This document shows positions 1 to 28,650 of a stretch of DNA of 64,000 bases, in pieces. This DNA comes from Mastigias papua. Its lineage: Eukaryota; Cnidaria; Scyphozoa; Rhizostomeae; Mastigiidae. A program made the position numbers and the translations under genes. The stretch lies in assembly GCA_964019165.1 (NCBI GenBank), contig OZ025287.1, positions 1,411,102-1,475,101 on the forward strand. Direction: 5' to 3'. Positions within the stretch are counted from its first letter, which is position 1. Every line of letters starts with the position of its first letter. Below the pieces are notes generated by a model, which saw nothing but the letters and a program-made list of their open reading frames with translations, did not search any database and was not told where the DNA came from.

Positions 1-305
1 TGTATGTTTCTTAATATTTTCTCAAATCCAGCCTTAAATGTTTCTTAAGTGTTTCTTAAATTCTTAAAATTTCCTATAGCAAAAAGGCAACTATGAGACG
101 AGAAATTGAAGTTTTAGGTAGAAAAATTTGAGAGACAGATGTTATCTGTACTTTTTTCCAGTTCAATTAAAAATCTGCAGGCAAGAGGAGATTTTTCAAG
201 TTTACTTTTGAAGGTCAGCCTGCCTGTGTTTCTTAGTTGTTTCTTAGTTTTTGCCTGATTTGAGCCTCAAGTTTTTTATATACTTGTTTCTTATAGAAAA
301 ACGTG
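1..305. mobile_element. MITE, family C (TTTCTTAA type), left end cut by window
   Basis: The segment is dense in TTTCTTAA and ends ...TTGTTTCTTATAGAAAAACGTG. The same layout, including a 'cagcctg..tgtgtttctta' stretch and 'gcctgatttgagcc', recurs at 28300-28650 (inverted) and 45905-46073, and the terminal parts recur at 47333-47427. It is non-coding. Confidence 0.6.
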
Positions 306-574
306 TGTTGGTGTTTATCGGCATATCTAGACGCTTTGCTCTCTTTCATTTAGGAAGAAATCATGCCTGTTTTGATGACAATATGCTAAGGCATCTTCCT
401 TTGATATCTGAAATCACGACGAAAAATGCATAGACTGACCAATGTACGCCACTCCTTTGTAGAGTACATGCTGACTGAGTGACCCTCCCTTTGTCAGCAA
501 AATTTTAGCTTGCATCCGGGCCTCCGTTGAGTTCACCAACGACGCCCCTGGATTTATTTTGCAGTTAGTTTCTG

Positions 575-870
575 ACCCAGGGCTCTCAGGAGCTGGAAAG
601 CCTGTAAAACCTGGATAAGTCAGGGACTTAAAATTGAGGTCTTGTAGAACCCGGAACATTCAAGCAGTTTTTTTTGTTGAGAAATTTGCTCACATTCTCA
701 TTATTTTACTCCTCCTTTGCTGGTGGTATGCGAAATCATTTCTTTGGTTTATCAAAAACTGCTGGAAATGTGTGAAAGAAGTTTGAGAATGTTTAAAAAC
801 TTGGCCTTGAAAACCTGGAAGGTGAAGGAATTTTTTGACAAACGTCCCGAGAACCCTGTGGGTATACTTT
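575..870. mobile_element. Non-autonomous TIR element ('cctggaaaagtcaggg' type), copy 1
   Basis: It begins near CAGGGCTCTCAGG and ends near GAGAACCCTG, so the ends are imperfect inverted repeats. Inside it has 'aacctggataagtcagggac', 'aaaaactgctgga' and 'aacctggaaggtgaaggaat'. A second copy with the same order lies at 22165-22462. The open frame at 717-956 lies largely in this repeat and is not a gene. Confidence 0.6.
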
Positions 871-1725
871 TTCTGCTGGGCGAGAGATGCAAGCAAGGAA
901 AAGTTGCTGCATTGGCGGGGTTTTTGACTCAAAAGGACTTCGCATCGCTTCTTTAGCCTAGATAAAAGACGCCGAAGGGAGAAGCTACATTTGTGATCTG
1001 TTGTTTTGCGTGGCGAGGCCGCCTTCCATGGTTACCTGCTCTGTTTGAAGCTTGTGTGACTACTGTGTAGGCCGTTAAATTCCCAGACAACACAATTGTC
1101 TGGTCCTTATGCAAATCAGTTTATAGGTTCGATGCAACTGCACGAAATAGCTTGACCTTGACCTTGACTGAACAAAAACAAAAACGCTCCCTGTTGATTC
1201 CGCGCGCATCTGCTTGGATGAACTCCGGTCTTTGCCTGCTTAACTCGCAGGTACCGCGAGACTATTGTCGCGCGTCACAGGTAACAGGGATGTTGTTTCA
1301 TACAAAGAACTGGGTGGAACAGTTGCATATGGTGGTTTCAAGTATTGTTTGGAACTTGAAATGCGTTTTGCAGCAACATGAAGAGTTTGATGAATGATTG
1401 TTGCTACAAACCACTGCGAAAATGTGTTGTTTTCCAGCACTGTTGACGATGAGGGTCAAATCATCTGCTCTGCTCTTTTCTGTTATCCCATTTCGCCCCT
1501 TGCTGGCCCTGGGCTGACCCTAGGGTTGTTTAGAAGAGGTAACTGAGTCGGAGACTCGATCCACTCTGTTACTCCAACAGTTACTCAGAGCTGCAGCCTG
1601 AAGCTGCTGAGTCTGATTTTAACTAAAGGGAGCTGGTTGGACAGTTTGCCACAGATCATCAGCATCAGCCCCAATTCTGAATCTCTTGCGAAATGAGGAG
1701 GTCTCCAACGATGTGCTAGCAATTC

Positions 1726-1726
<1 letters not shown>

Positions 1727-1814
<88 letters not shown>

Positions 1815-1833
1815 TTCATCTTCATCTTCATCA
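1727..1833. repeat. (ATC)n microsatellite
   Basis: An uninterrupted ATC/CAT trinucleotide run of about 30 units, decaying to CTTCAT at its right end. It gives a poly-Asp or poly-Met reading by chance. Confidence 0.95.
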
Positions 1834-3613
1834 TCACTGCATGAATCATCAGTCAAAGTTACATTGCTATTTGAATCAATATGGAAATTTTTATGAATAA
1901 TCATTAATCATTAGAAACAATCATCGATTGTAAATTGCATGGTTATGTATAATGGCCAATCGTGTCCAATCATGACCATACATTTTGGTTCAACTTTCTA
2001 CCGTTACCCAATGTTTCATGGCCAGACGAGCGTCAGACAGGCGAAAAATAGCTTTCCTTATGCTAAAGAATTTACCACTTTTCCAAAGTCCTAAAATCAT
2101 GACCGTAGCTTATAAACACCCGGTATATTCCTAAGGTAAAAAGATTTGGAGCTCTCTCCCAGATTAGATAGAACTCCCCAAATAAACACGGCAGTTCATA
2201 ATGCCAAGAAATGACCGTGTAAAGACAAATGTGCTTGCTTGGCCTGCAGGCAGAAGTAAAAGTTCCCAGAATGCAATTGATATCGCTATATGTTAGTATG
2301 TATTTGTAACGCTGGCAGTGAGCAATGTTATTATTTTTATTATTGCTATTTTATCATTATTATTTTTATTATTTTTATTATGTTTGGTAGTAGTAGTAGT
2401 AGTAGTGCTTGTCAAATTCAAGATCACAGTTGTTTACTTAAGTTCACAAAGCCCCTTGGTCTTCTCTATGTCTGTAGTCTTTTCTAATATTTTTGCCTGG
2501 CATTCTCAAATCCTATTGTATTTTAATACCGTCTGATTTTTACGCTCATTGGTTTTATTCCTTTCACGGCCTTTTATAGCCTGTTTTATTTGAATTGCGT
2601 CAAGTAATAGGATTATAGCTGCTAGGCTGAAATCACCTGGAAGGCAGTTATCCGATAACCAACACGATAACTGCCATTGATATGCACTAAAGGTATGCAT
2701 AAATTAATCCGTGTTCACTTGCCCAGTTCCCACAACCCCGGACGGCTTTATAAATTCAATAGCACATTGCGCCGTCGTGCCTTGCTAGATATGACAGGAT
2801 TATCAAAGCATTGACGAGTTGGATGGTAACTCGTCGTATCTTTAGAGAATAACACATTGTCTCTCTTTATGATTCGTACTGCTTTCACTGCCAGTCTCAA
2901 CGAATGCTCTCATGTATTGTAATTTCAGAACGCGGGAAATCACTAACATTAATTCCAACATTTTGTTCAGAGATCTACCATACCTATAGAGTTCATGTAA
3001 CTCTACTAGACTTTGAACTCTCCGGATTTTGTGAGTTTTAGAAAGTATCTTAACTCAGGGACGTAGCAACCCTTCTTGAGCATGGGAAGATAAGATAATA
3101 TTAGGTGATTAAATTGTTAAAGTCAGGTAGTTTTCGAAGAATTGAAGGCTACACCCCCCACCAAAGGTTCTCGTGACGTCCCTGACTAAAATCTATTCTT
3201 TGACGAATCACATCACTTTCGAACTTTGCACTTATGCACCTTTGAAAAGTTCAGCAATTGGCTAACTTTTAAAAGCCGCAGTACATTGAGACACCTTATT
3301 CTTTTGAGACGGTTGCGGTGTAAATCTGAGAACAGTTTGTGCTGTCCGTTTAGGTTTGCGAAATGGTGTTTCGCAAGTCTTCATACCAAGTCCCTTTTGT
3401 TGGTCAATTCTTGACAGCAATCTTTTACCGACCGGTTTTTTATTGAAAGCGGGTATATTTTGATTAAGGCCTTGTTATTTGCTGATCAAATATTTTATTT
3501 CATTTATCCTGAGCCCCCCCCCCCCTGTATCCAATGTTTTTCCAATCTGCACCCCTATCGGCATTTAAATTTATGTGCAGAGTGTGCTCATGTAATATTT
3601 TTGTCTCTCGTAG

Positions 3614-19076
<15,463 letters not shown>

Positions 19077-19365
19077 ATTTACCATGTTGATGAATGCATC
19101 TCGCTGGTTACAATATGAAAGAAAGGAAACTTTCTCTCCTTTTATTACGCATTCATTTGCACCTCACATTCTAGACTGGTTGTTCACATGGTTTCACGTC
19201 GCACTGGAGACACACTGGTGATATTGTCGCTGTTTAGGGATGGGGATTTCTGGGAAGATAATTTTTTGGGGCTGGGGGTGAAAATGGAAGAAAAAATGTA
19301 CATTTATTGTCGGTAGCTTTGCGGCAATTCACATAAGCTATTTTAGTTGCATTTAATGTCAACTG

Positions 19366-19371
19366 AATAAA
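19366..19371 (+). promoter_or_regulatory. Poly(A) signal for the AHR-like gene
   Basis: AATAAA lies 290 bases after the stop codon on the coding strand. It is the first canonical signal seen downstream, so it is the likely 3' end. Confidence 0.5.
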
Positions 19372-19744
19372 ATTTCAGTGCCATCCTGGCACAAAAATAC
19401 AAAGTTCGTGCTCTCGGAGAAAACACGCCAGCCTTATTTCACGAATCCGCACAACTAGTTTCGAAATCTACTGGTCCTTCGTTGCCCACACATGAACCCA
19501 AAGGAACAATTGAGGGAGGTGTTATTTGTTTTAAAAGGTGAACATGAGAACCTGATTCACTTCCAGATTTCATAGCGATTTTATTGGTAAATTTCTCGTT
19601 TGGATTATTTGCGACGAGAATATCTCGTATTGTTATGTCTGTCAATTACGCTTGGTTACTTTCTTCCAGAGATTGATCCATTTCTTACACTTCTTTCATT
19701 CTGAATCTAACATGTAGTAGCATTTGACATTGCATAAGAGAGTA

Positions 19745-19917
19745 TAGCCGTCAAATGTGAACCCTATCAGGTCTATTTTCTCCCAACCTAATTCACCAAT
19801 CATCATGCAAAATGGGCCTAGTCTTGGCATGTGTGGTCAGACTCCTGCACGATGATTGGTCAATTAGGGTTGGGAGAAAACAGACCTGATCAGAGCTCTC
19901 ATACATTTGACGGTTAT
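19745..19917. mobile_element. Palindromic MITE (~170 bp)
   Basis: The left arm 'ccgtcaaatgt...atcaggtct.ttttctcccaac' and the right arm 'gttgggagaaaa.agacctgat...acatttgacgg' are inverted copies over about 65 bp. Further in, 'accaatcatcatgca' pairs with 'tgcacgatgattggt'. It is 370 bp beyond the AHR-like poly(A) signal. Confidence 0.75.
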
Positions 19918-20449
19918 GCAGCATATCCAGCGTAAAATTCTCCTCCACATCGTTCCCCATCTTCGCGTAATTGTCGTAGTTGTATTCATTATTGATTGCT
20001 TTGCTCGCTAGCTGGGATCTAGTCGTATCTTTAAGAAGTCTTTACAAGACGCATTTTTTGTTGCATTAATTAAAACTCAATTAAAAAATTTCCAGTAGTT
20101 TTACTTGTACTATACAGTTTTTAACTTTATGCATCGAGTTAAATTATACGCATAGATCATCTTACATTACATACGACGAGTACAACAAATATACACACAG
20201 TAACTATATCAACTTTGAATCCATCCCTGTGAAGTAAATCATTTGCAATTATTTATTGTTTAGTATAGTAGCATGTAGCAGTGTGACTCGTCCGGGCTGA
20301 GCTGGTATCGTTTATATATCATAGGACAAAAATTTTATATATACACTCTCAAACAGCTACAATCACTGTGAAATTTTTAAAGTTAAAAACGGAGACTCGA
20401 GAAAAGCTCCAAATTTTAAAGAACTTAATAGTTGGGAGTTTTTTGTAAA

Positions 20450-20451
<2 letters not shown>

Positions 20452-20543
<92 letters not shown>

Positions 20544-20561
20544 ATATATATCCATATATAT

Positions 20562-20655
<94 letters not shown>
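20452..20655. repeat. (TA)n microsatellite, ~200 bp
   Basis: TA run broken only by three TATCCATA interruptions near 20540-20570. The Tyr-Ile open frames over it are artefacts. Confidence 0.95.
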
Positions 20656-20657
<2 letters not shown>

Positions 20658-21294
20658 TTTTCTGTTAAGAAGGGTAACCCTTCAGCAGCTAGAGCTGTTT
20701 TAAGGGCCCTAAATTCAAGTACACATTCAGTTTAATTCAAGTAAGAATCTACTGTATTTCATCTATAAGATTGCTTTTCGGCAAGAATTGTGCTACCTTT
20801 CAACCACTGTTAGGGTTTTCCCGACGTGGGTGTAGAGTAGACTCTATTTAACACCTGACTGGAATAGTGCATTGGGTTTTTAACATCCTTACAGGTACGT
20901 ACCTGATAGCCTGGACTCGTCACATGAACTTGAAGGATGTTGCCAGTAAGTGAAACCATATTCTGTGAAAAGCTGTAGACCTTCATTTAAGTGTCCATGC
21001 CTCACTGCTACACCTAATCCTCCCTCCAAATTGTTGCACGGCATCAAATCGACAGGGATTCGATCGCTCTGACTTGGGAATTCGTCGAAATATTTGTGCA
21101 TGATTTTTATTTTCCATTATTTTACGAGTAAATTTTTCTCACTTTGCAACATTCCATATTTCTTTTACCATATATTTCCAAATTTCCTTTTATTTATTCA
21201 CTCTACTTCTTGTGATTAGCCGTGAGGGTTGTAGGCTTGTGAGTTACCTTTCGAGACCTCACCGGTATAGATAAGACCTCTCACTTTAGACACA

Positions 21295-21430
21295 ATCACT
21301 CACCTTCGGCAGCATCACTCACCTTCGGCAGCATCACTCACCTTCAGCAGCATCACTCACCTTCGGCAGCATCACTCACCTTCGGCAGCATCACTCACCT
21401 TCCGCAGCATCACTCACCTTCGGCAGCACC
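21295..21430. repeat. 19-bp minisatellite, ~7 units
   Basis: The unit is ATCACTCACCTTCGGCAGC, seven near-identical copies in a row. Confidence 0.95.
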
Positions 21431-22164
21431 GCTCACCCATCATGCTTTGCATATGCATATACCTTTTCGTCTCGTTTTGGCGGCAGCCATATATACATCA
21501 CAGTTGTTTTCAGGCACTTGGGTGAATTTATAGTGTACCTCATGATGAGAGCACATTCGAAGTCCCAAGCGATGCCTGTTGCCTCAAACAGGAATGCAAT
21601 ATTTATGAAGGCAATTGGAGGTCGCTGTATCATCGCAGCATCTGGCTGTTCTTTTCGTATGATGAGATGCTCTACCTATTATTGTGTGTTTCAGCGATCG
21701 GCCCTCTTGCTTTTTCCCCTTGATTTAACTTTAAGTTCTGTTGGAGCACGCAATAGGTGGATCCTTGTAATAAGAGAACGTGCCCACTATTATGTTAAGT
21801 AACCAAGCTAAGTGGCCTGTCACAATATTGGTTATCTTCTATCTAGTCCCCAAGGCTATCTCAAGATATTTTCTTTCGTCATTTTGTTACATTTAATTAT
21901 TTGGTAATGTGCTGGTTGACTTAGAGAGCTATTTGGCAACACGTTACACTTGTTTTTCATCGCACTTTTTTTTAAAATCGCTGTACAAATTCGTCAATTT
22001 GTTGATCTTTTGCATAAAAACAATGTAGTTAATAAAATTTAGACTTAGAAATAGATGATAAACAATGCAACTCAGAAAATTAAGACCTTCATTGTTTGCT
22101 GCTTCCTACACTTCTACATGTCAGATTGTGTTGTTTGAAATAAAGGCTACGGGGACAAAAACAT

Positions 22165-22462
22165 GTGGATTCAGGGTTCTTAGGGGTCTGGGAACCCGGG
22201 AAAAGTCAGGGAATTAAGTTAGAGGTCAGGGAAAAACTGGAGAAATCAGGCAATATTTGTGTCTGTTAATGGATTTTTTCCACACTCTCTTTGTTTTTGC
22301 TCCTTATTTATATGTACATATGCAAAGTGACTTCTTTAGTCCATCAGAAACTGCTGGGGAAAATGTGAAGAAAGTCAAGGAGTTTTGAAAAAATTATTTT
22401 GAAAAACCTGGAAAAGTTAAGGAATTTTTGTGAAAGGAGTCCTGAGCACCCTGGGAATATAT
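22165..22462. mobile_element. Non-autonomous TIR element ('cctggaaaagtcaggg' type), copy 2
   Basis: It starts CAGGGTTCTTAGGGGTCTGG and ends GAGCACCCTGGGAATAT, an inverted match. It contains 'gggaaaagtcagggaatta', 'cagaaactgctgggg' and 'aacctggaaaagttaaggaa', parallel to the copy at 575-870. Confidence 0.7.
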
Positions 22463-23589
22463 GTCCGCCGTTATGAAACACCGTGGCTTTTACGTTCGCT
22501 GTCACTTCTTCGGAAAGAGCGTAAACTAATAGAGCAGCTGAATAAATGCTCAAAGCAAAAGCGCTGTGTTTAAGGAAAGAGAACAGAAAACTTACTTCAA
22601 TATCACAGCCATTGCTCGGGGATTAGCATTTAGAAATCAAGGCCTGAAGTTCTGTGGCCTGCTTCTGTTATAACCAGACAGAAAAATTGTCGTCTTGGAA
22701 CACCTTGTTTCCGTCTCATTTATATGATCAACACTGCCCTGCTTGGGATCTAATTGCCTTACAGTGGGCTGAAATATTCTGGGCTAATTATAAGAACTAC
22801 TTTATGCCTAATTTACAAATAAGTAAGTACAAATAGTTATCAGTCCAAAATGAAAAATCTACATAAAATTATATGCAAAGATATTCCAGTGTATACTAGT
22901 GAAGCTCTTTGGTGTAAAACAGAGAACTTCTCTCGATTATTTTAGTATTTAATATTATATTTTGTTTTGTTTTTATTTTGGACTGATAAGTACATATTTG
23001 TAATTACGTATTTGGAAGGTAGGCCTAAATTAGTTCTGCTTTGATTAGCTACCTATATTATTTCAGCCAATTGTAAATAAATCGATTATGTCATATTATG
23101 TTATATTATATAATAATTAATATAATATATTATTTTGTATTATATTATATTATATTATATTATATTATATTTTGTCTGTTGACATTTCGCGCGCTAGCTA
23201 TCAGTTGCCTCTAGCGTTGCATCAACTTTGCTTGCGTAACGTGTCTGTCCACCACTCAGGCTGCAATGCAACGAAGGCGATCACACGTATGAGTCTCTAC
23301 TTACGGTAGTGATAATTGAGGATTTGTACGGAGTAAGGAAAACCTACGGAAGATAATTGGAATGTAGACAGATTTACCAAACTTTAAGCACATTTTGTCC
23401 TGGAACTATTATATAAAATCAAAAGTTACATTTAACTTTATAAATATACACGACTTTTTCATAAGAAATCTCGTACTTGATATCCAAAAGAAGCTTTATA
23501 ACCTTCTGTGCCACCTTTCACGGTTGGGAAACCCCTTTTTGCTTCCACAGATTTAAGTAGGTTTCCACTACAGTATCTTTTATTTGGTA

Positions 23590-23962
23590 CACACTTTTTA
23601 TAACAATACCTGATTGTTCGCCGAGCCTCAATATCCTTAAAGTTTTTTGACTTTGTGCCTAAGAATATTATTAAACTACTCTTTTAGTGACCTTGAGTAT
23701 GAATGCTCGCATGGACCATATTCATATTATGAAAAGTAGCTAACACTCACTAACAAGTTGCTGGGCCACATTATAGTGTAATGACTCAGAGATTCGATAA
23801 GCGAAGCTCATGCTCGCCTTTTTTCTACAGAAAACTCAAATAAACCAAAAGTCTAAGCCTTCATGAAACTTGAGCCTTGCAGTATTCTTAAATTATTCTT
23901 TAATTTCAAGTATCTTGAGCCTTTATATTCTTATAGACTATATTCTTATAAAAAATAGTTTG
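23590..23962. mobile_element. MITE, family B, copy 3
   Basis: A 373-bp element with TA on both sides. It starts CACACTTTTTATAACAATACC and ends TATTCTTATAAAAAATAGTTTG. The central 'attatagtgtaatgactcag' block is almost identical to the copy at 34205-34590, so these two are the closest relatives. Confidence 0.85.
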
Positions 23963-24761
23963 TATGCCTTACAGGCACTAGAAAAGACAATGTTTTATGT
24001 TTTGTCTTCGTTTTCACTGCAATTTTCTTCACTAACTTAAGAAGCTTTTAGAACTAAAATTTGGCCAAAAGTTGAGAAACTCTTCCTAATAGGTCTTGAG
24101 CCAGATCTCTCATAAGAAAATCGTGTAATAGCATACTAAGAATTTCGTACCGTCGAGTAAAACTGTTGCATGTGTAAGGAATCACCTTGGAATCACCTTG
24201 GAATCACCTTAGCGATGACATTAGAAATGCCCCATGGCTGGCGAATCTCAGAAATAGACGTAAAGCTTGTTTGAAAAATCAGACAGTCATGATCTTTGCT
24301 TCAAATCTGCGTTTCTATTTTCATATTGTTAGTTCATTTACATGTTTGATTGTATGACACTGTAATTAGCTGAAGGTCCTGCGTGTTTTTTGTATTCCCT
24401 TAGGCAGGGCACATTGTAAAGCAGCTATGCTATATTACAATGAAATGGCCTAGGAGTGAATGAAGATCAGTTATCAGGAATAGCAGCCCCGAGTGCAATC
24501 AATCATCGTTTCTTAAAGGCTTGATGCCTGCTTTTCAAGTGCGTCGCCGGCATGTAACCTGCCATTGCTGATACAATTAATTGATTGTTGCCTTTGTTGT
24601 AACTCTAAACGTAGCACAAAATAATTATTAGTTATCCACTTATCAATTTCCCTGGCTTGTTAGAAATTTTGCGGCTTGAATGTTTTATGCAAACTCTTTT
24701 GAAATATATCTTTCTTTAAATTTTTCAAGATGGCCTCCTTTTACCGTCCAATGATTTGAAG

Positions 24762-25060
24762 ATGAAGAAAACGCACATAGTTTTGATGTTTTGCCTTTTT
24801 ACGCTTTTCGCAAGCGGACTTCGTAAGAGCTGGTAGTTCTTATGTTTTTAAACCAGATGTTTTGCATATTGTTTACTTTTGAAATCAAAGTAAAAGCCGA
24901 AATTTCTTGCATCGTTACCGATGCCGTGCAGTCGGTATGGTCGTATTGCAAGAGCAATCCGAGAGTTATTGTCGTGAAGGGATCGGGGAAACATTTCAAC
25001 GCCCTACGCAAACAGATTAAGATTTTTCGATACTGCCGTCGATTCCGTGACGGAATCTAG
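24762..25060 (+). CDS. Possible small secreted basic protein, two exons
   Basis: The ATG at 24762 begins MKKTHIVLMFCLFTLFASGL, a good signal peptide with a basic start and hydrophobic core. A GTAAGA donor follows directly (exon 24762-24822, phase 1). An acceptor at 24889-24890 after TACTTTTGAAATCAAAG opens exon 24891-25060 in the matching phase, ending in TAG. The product would be about 76 residues. The mature part has three cysteines (EISC, SYCK, RYCR) and a basic stretch GKHFNALRKQIKIFRYCRRF. The intron would be only 68 bp, far shorter than others here, and no family was recognised. It could be a venom, antimicrobial or signalling peptide, or chance. A second acceptor at 24896 also stays in frame. 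Confidence 0.35.
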
Positions 25061-25778
25061 ACCAGTCTTGTCGCATTTTTGCATTTCCAGACATCACGCA
25101 ATTCTGAAATGCACGCAGCGCACGTAATCCAATGTTTATTCGCTTCGAAAGCGAGTAGCAAAGAATTTTATGTATTTGCTTGTTGGTGTTAACCAAGATG
25201 GCTTAATCATGTGAAGCCTTCTGTTAAATGAAACCAGAAGTTTTATTGAGGTGAGATCACTAGACCTTTAACTCGGGCGCTCAGGTGACTCACTTTACAC
25301 ATGGCCCAGATCCTAATATTAACTTTTTAATGGATCATATACTGGTCCCTCTCACACTGTTCGATGCCACGGGTCCACTGTTTGAAGACATTAAGGCCGA
25401 TTTCCATTATAGCTTTTTCGTACGCGCGGGCGTAGCCCCCAAACTCTGAGCGTGCGTAGTTAATGATTTTGCGTTCGCTTTGCGCGCCAGAAGTTTGAGA
25501 GAAGCTCACCTTAATGGCGCTCAAAGTGCATGCAAAATCAAGACCAATTGCTTTTAAGTACGTATGCTGAGATCTGGGTGCTACGTCCGCGCGGACGAAA
25601 CAACCGGCCTTTAGCAAGTTTGGGGCGCAAGACTATTTTGTCACTCTTAGGCGTGCAACTTTCCCAATCTCCCAATTATTCTGACCTTCTTATTCTGAAC
25701 TCGGAACCTTAGACCTATAGTACAAGACATAACGTACATACATTTTCTTCTATAAGCATGTTCGGTTAAGGCTCAGTA

Positions 25779-26234
25779 CACGCTTTTTTTTATAAGGAAT
25801 CACTTTATAAGGAAACTAAATGTAGAAGGCCGAAATATTTAAAGAACTTATACTACTAAAGGAAAAACCCCTGAGGAACTTTTCATTTTCATATTCCGAG
25901 TGCTGTACTCAGATGCAAGTGAAGATTACATTACATTGGATTATATCAATGGAATATACATGATACTTCTTGATTGAGATTATGCTTTTGCATATATAGA
26001 ACTTGTTTTCTGTCGCATTTGTGCTTTTGAGGTTGAGTTCTAGCCATAATTAAAGGCAAAATTCAGAATTTCAATGCTTTTCTAGCGTCTGTGCCATTTT
26101 GTGGCACTCTATGTGCAGTGAAAATTAAGGAACTATTAAGGAACTTTTAGTACTAGAATTTGATAAAAAGAGGTCGGAAAATAAGGAACTTTTAGAACTA
26201 GGCCTTTAGCTAGGTTCCTTATAAAAAAAGCGTG
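25779..26234. mobile_element. MITE, family A, copy 2
   Basis: A 456-bp element with TA target duplication (25777-25778 and 26235-26236). It is nearly identical in length and order to the copy at 6958-7413, including 'gaaaattaaggaactatta' and 'tcggaaaataaggaactttt'. Confidence 0.92.
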
Positions 26235-26236
26235 TA

Positions 26237-28299
26237 CTGAACAACTGGCGACCAACTTTGAGTACTCAAAATTACATAAATATCATTGAGTTCCTTAATT
26301 TTATACTATTAGTTTCATTGAGATATACTTAGAGATTAGTATTATCCTTATTATTATTATTATTATTTAAAATTCTTTTAAGCTAGTTTTTACAAAAAAT
26401 AGCTCTAAAACTTTAACTACTTAGGACAATGTTTTAGCATAGATAAATAAATAAATAAAAGAAATTACATGAGTATCAAAATTAAAGTTTATACATAGTA
26501 GCTCCTCTTACAACGACCACTCTCTCAATTACAATTTTTCATAAAAAGCTTGAATGAATAGACAAGAAAATAAAGGTGCCAAAGAAGACTAAAAATAAAT
26601 AATTGAAAACCATTTAATATAGAACAATTTTTATAATGATATTTAGTCACGTGAACAGATTGCAAATGAGATACAGCGGAAGTGGGGAAGTAATTGATGA
26701 AGACAATGAACTAAACTAAGCAAGCGAGAAAGAAATCATCTGGGAGAAGAGAAAGGCCTTGAGACACACTGTTTACATCGAATACATCCACATCATAGTT
26801 CCTCACAATGCGTATCATTGAAAAGACAATCGCTTACCTGTAGGTGCGAATAACTCCTTTGTCATTTCCTTTGCTACTTAATTTTTGTTTTGTGTTTGCA
26901 CGTTGATCAATTGTAATTAGTATACAAAATGTAATTGAGGCATTCAAGGAGTAGGCGTGTTTTGATTGCAAGCAATCTCTTGTTATTTTACCTATAAAGT
27001 CTGTCCCCTTATACAGTATTACATATGAGTAGTTTATTTAAGACAGAACGTGTAGCTGTAATGCCAATGTTTGCCCACATCCCCTCCCTTGACAGTGCTC
27101 TTCAGTGTGCGCTGTATCCCCACCCTGACTTGGTTGTCCTTTTGTCCAGATTGCAAGTTGTGGCCTCAATATTGCTGCCTCGAAAGCACAGACAATGACA
27201 GGTGTTTTAGGTGTTTTGAAGCTTTGTTGAATTTGCTTTTCTGTGTTCGATTCGTACTTTCTCACGTGTTAGTTAGCACAGTTGCCGCGATAGCAATGGA
27301 CTAAACAGATACAACAATTACAATCCATGTTGTCAATTGAGCGGAACATTGATTACAAGAAGTGATCTATTGGTGCATGAAGGGGGGACAGAATGGTAAA
27401 GGACAGATTACCACAGCTCCATCGAATTTTGCAGGTGAGATTGCCTAGAATGTCTACATAGTATCTATAGAGTCGACATATACAAACAGAAGACTCATCG
27501 CTTAAATGTTTGTTTTATTCCCAGTCAAGACTACTTTGTTTGTTTCTTGCGATTAAACTGATCTAGGTGTTTTATTTACCAGCTTTATTTTGTACGAGAA
27601 GGCCCCATCGATAATTGCAACTCTGTTGGCACTGAGCCAGAATCACAACAAAAGTGTGTTTTCAATATAGTCGAATTGGCCTCTTTGCAATCTTTCTTTT
27701 TAGCTTGCAGCATTTTTAACGTTTCTGCAGCTGTATACCTGCAAGATACATATTGAATCGTATACATGTCTATTTGTCTATTTAAAGATGGTTGTTTTTG
27801 AGCTAAAATGTCGTCTAGCCTACATGTCTAAAATGATTTGGCTTGTCAAGATGAAGGTTTGCCGGTCACCAAGAGCCCCAGAAAAGCATCTTGTATTTGC
27901 AAAGATTTCAGTCTGCAAACCTTGGATAGGCAAATGTCTTGGTGCCATCACTACCAGAACTGGTCTATCGATTGATATATATTATACTAACGTTCTCAAA
28001 ACACATCTTAGTTAACATTCTTTACTTTATATAGTATTTAATATCACTTGAAAAATCTTATGATATTATGTGCTATATAGAGTAAAGAATGGTAGATTTT
28101 ATATTTTTCATAGTAGGTTAAGTTTACACCTTGTTTTTGCTTTTTCTGTTTGATACAAGCAGGACAAACTTTGATAGCACCAGGATATGTTGGATCGTTT
28201 ACTCCTGTTTAAAGATTAGCATTGTTATTTTTAGTATAATAAGCATTATTAATATTATTATTATTATTTTTATTATCATTTTTATTATTTGTTGTATAC
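26237..28299. other. Intergenic stretch, nothing recognised
   Basis: AT-rich DNA with short ATTATT and AAAT runs. Open frames at 27038-27304 (both strands), 27585 and 27788 show no domain or splice context that I can support. Confidence 0.4.
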
Positions 28300-28650
28300 C
28301 CGTTTTTTTATAAGAAACAAGTTTATAAGAGATATGAGGCTCAACTCGGGCAAAAACTAAGAAACATTTAAGAAGCACAAGCAGGTTGAGTTTCAGAAGT
28401 AAACTTGAAAAGCATGGTTTTGCGAGAAACTATTTCATTAAACTCGAGACAAAATACAGGCAGCGCCCGTCTCTCAAATATGTTTAACTAATTGTAGTTC
28501 TATTTCTCTCTCGTCTTACAGCTGCCTTGTTGTTACTGGAGATTTTTGGAATTTAGGAAATAGTTAAGAAACATTTGAGGCTGGATTTGACAAAATATTG
28601 AGAAAAATCCTGACTGAAGGGAGAGATTTTGTTTCTTATAAATAAGACTT
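28300..28650. mobile_element. MITE, family C, copy 2 (inverted relative to 1-305)
   Basis: It begins CCGTTTTTTTATAAGAAACA and ends TTGTTTCTTATAAATAAGAC. The inside holds repeated CTAAGAAAC/TTAAGAAAC and 'gaggctggatttgac', the reverse complement of the start of the window. Confidence 0.8.

Larger units (their letters stand above)
306..3613. other. Non-coding stretch, 5' part of window
   Basis: No convincing exon was found. It holds a TIR element at 575-870, a (CAT)n array at 1727-1833 and short TTA/TAG runs near 2330-2405. The bHLH exon expected upstream of 3614 was looked for here (KRHR..RLN..L pattern) without success. Open frames over the CAT array are low-complexity artefacts. Confidence 0.5.
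19926..24761. other. Intergenic stretch with repeats, no recognised gene
   Basis: It contains the (TA)n block 20452-20655, a 19-bp minisatellite at 21295-21430, a 'cctggaaaag' element at 22165-22462, (TATAT)n-like sequence near 23090-23165 and a family B MITE at 23590-23962. No exon with family resemblance was found. Confidence 0.5.

Noticed and set aside
717..956. 79-codon plus-strand frame near the window start
   Set aside because: It lies over the dispersed 'cctggaaaagtcaggg' TIR element.
20432..20703. Open frames of Tyr-Ile repeats over TA tracts (also 36084-36503, 38351-38877, 44289-44738)
   Set aside because: They are translations of (TA)n microsatellites, with no splice or domain context.
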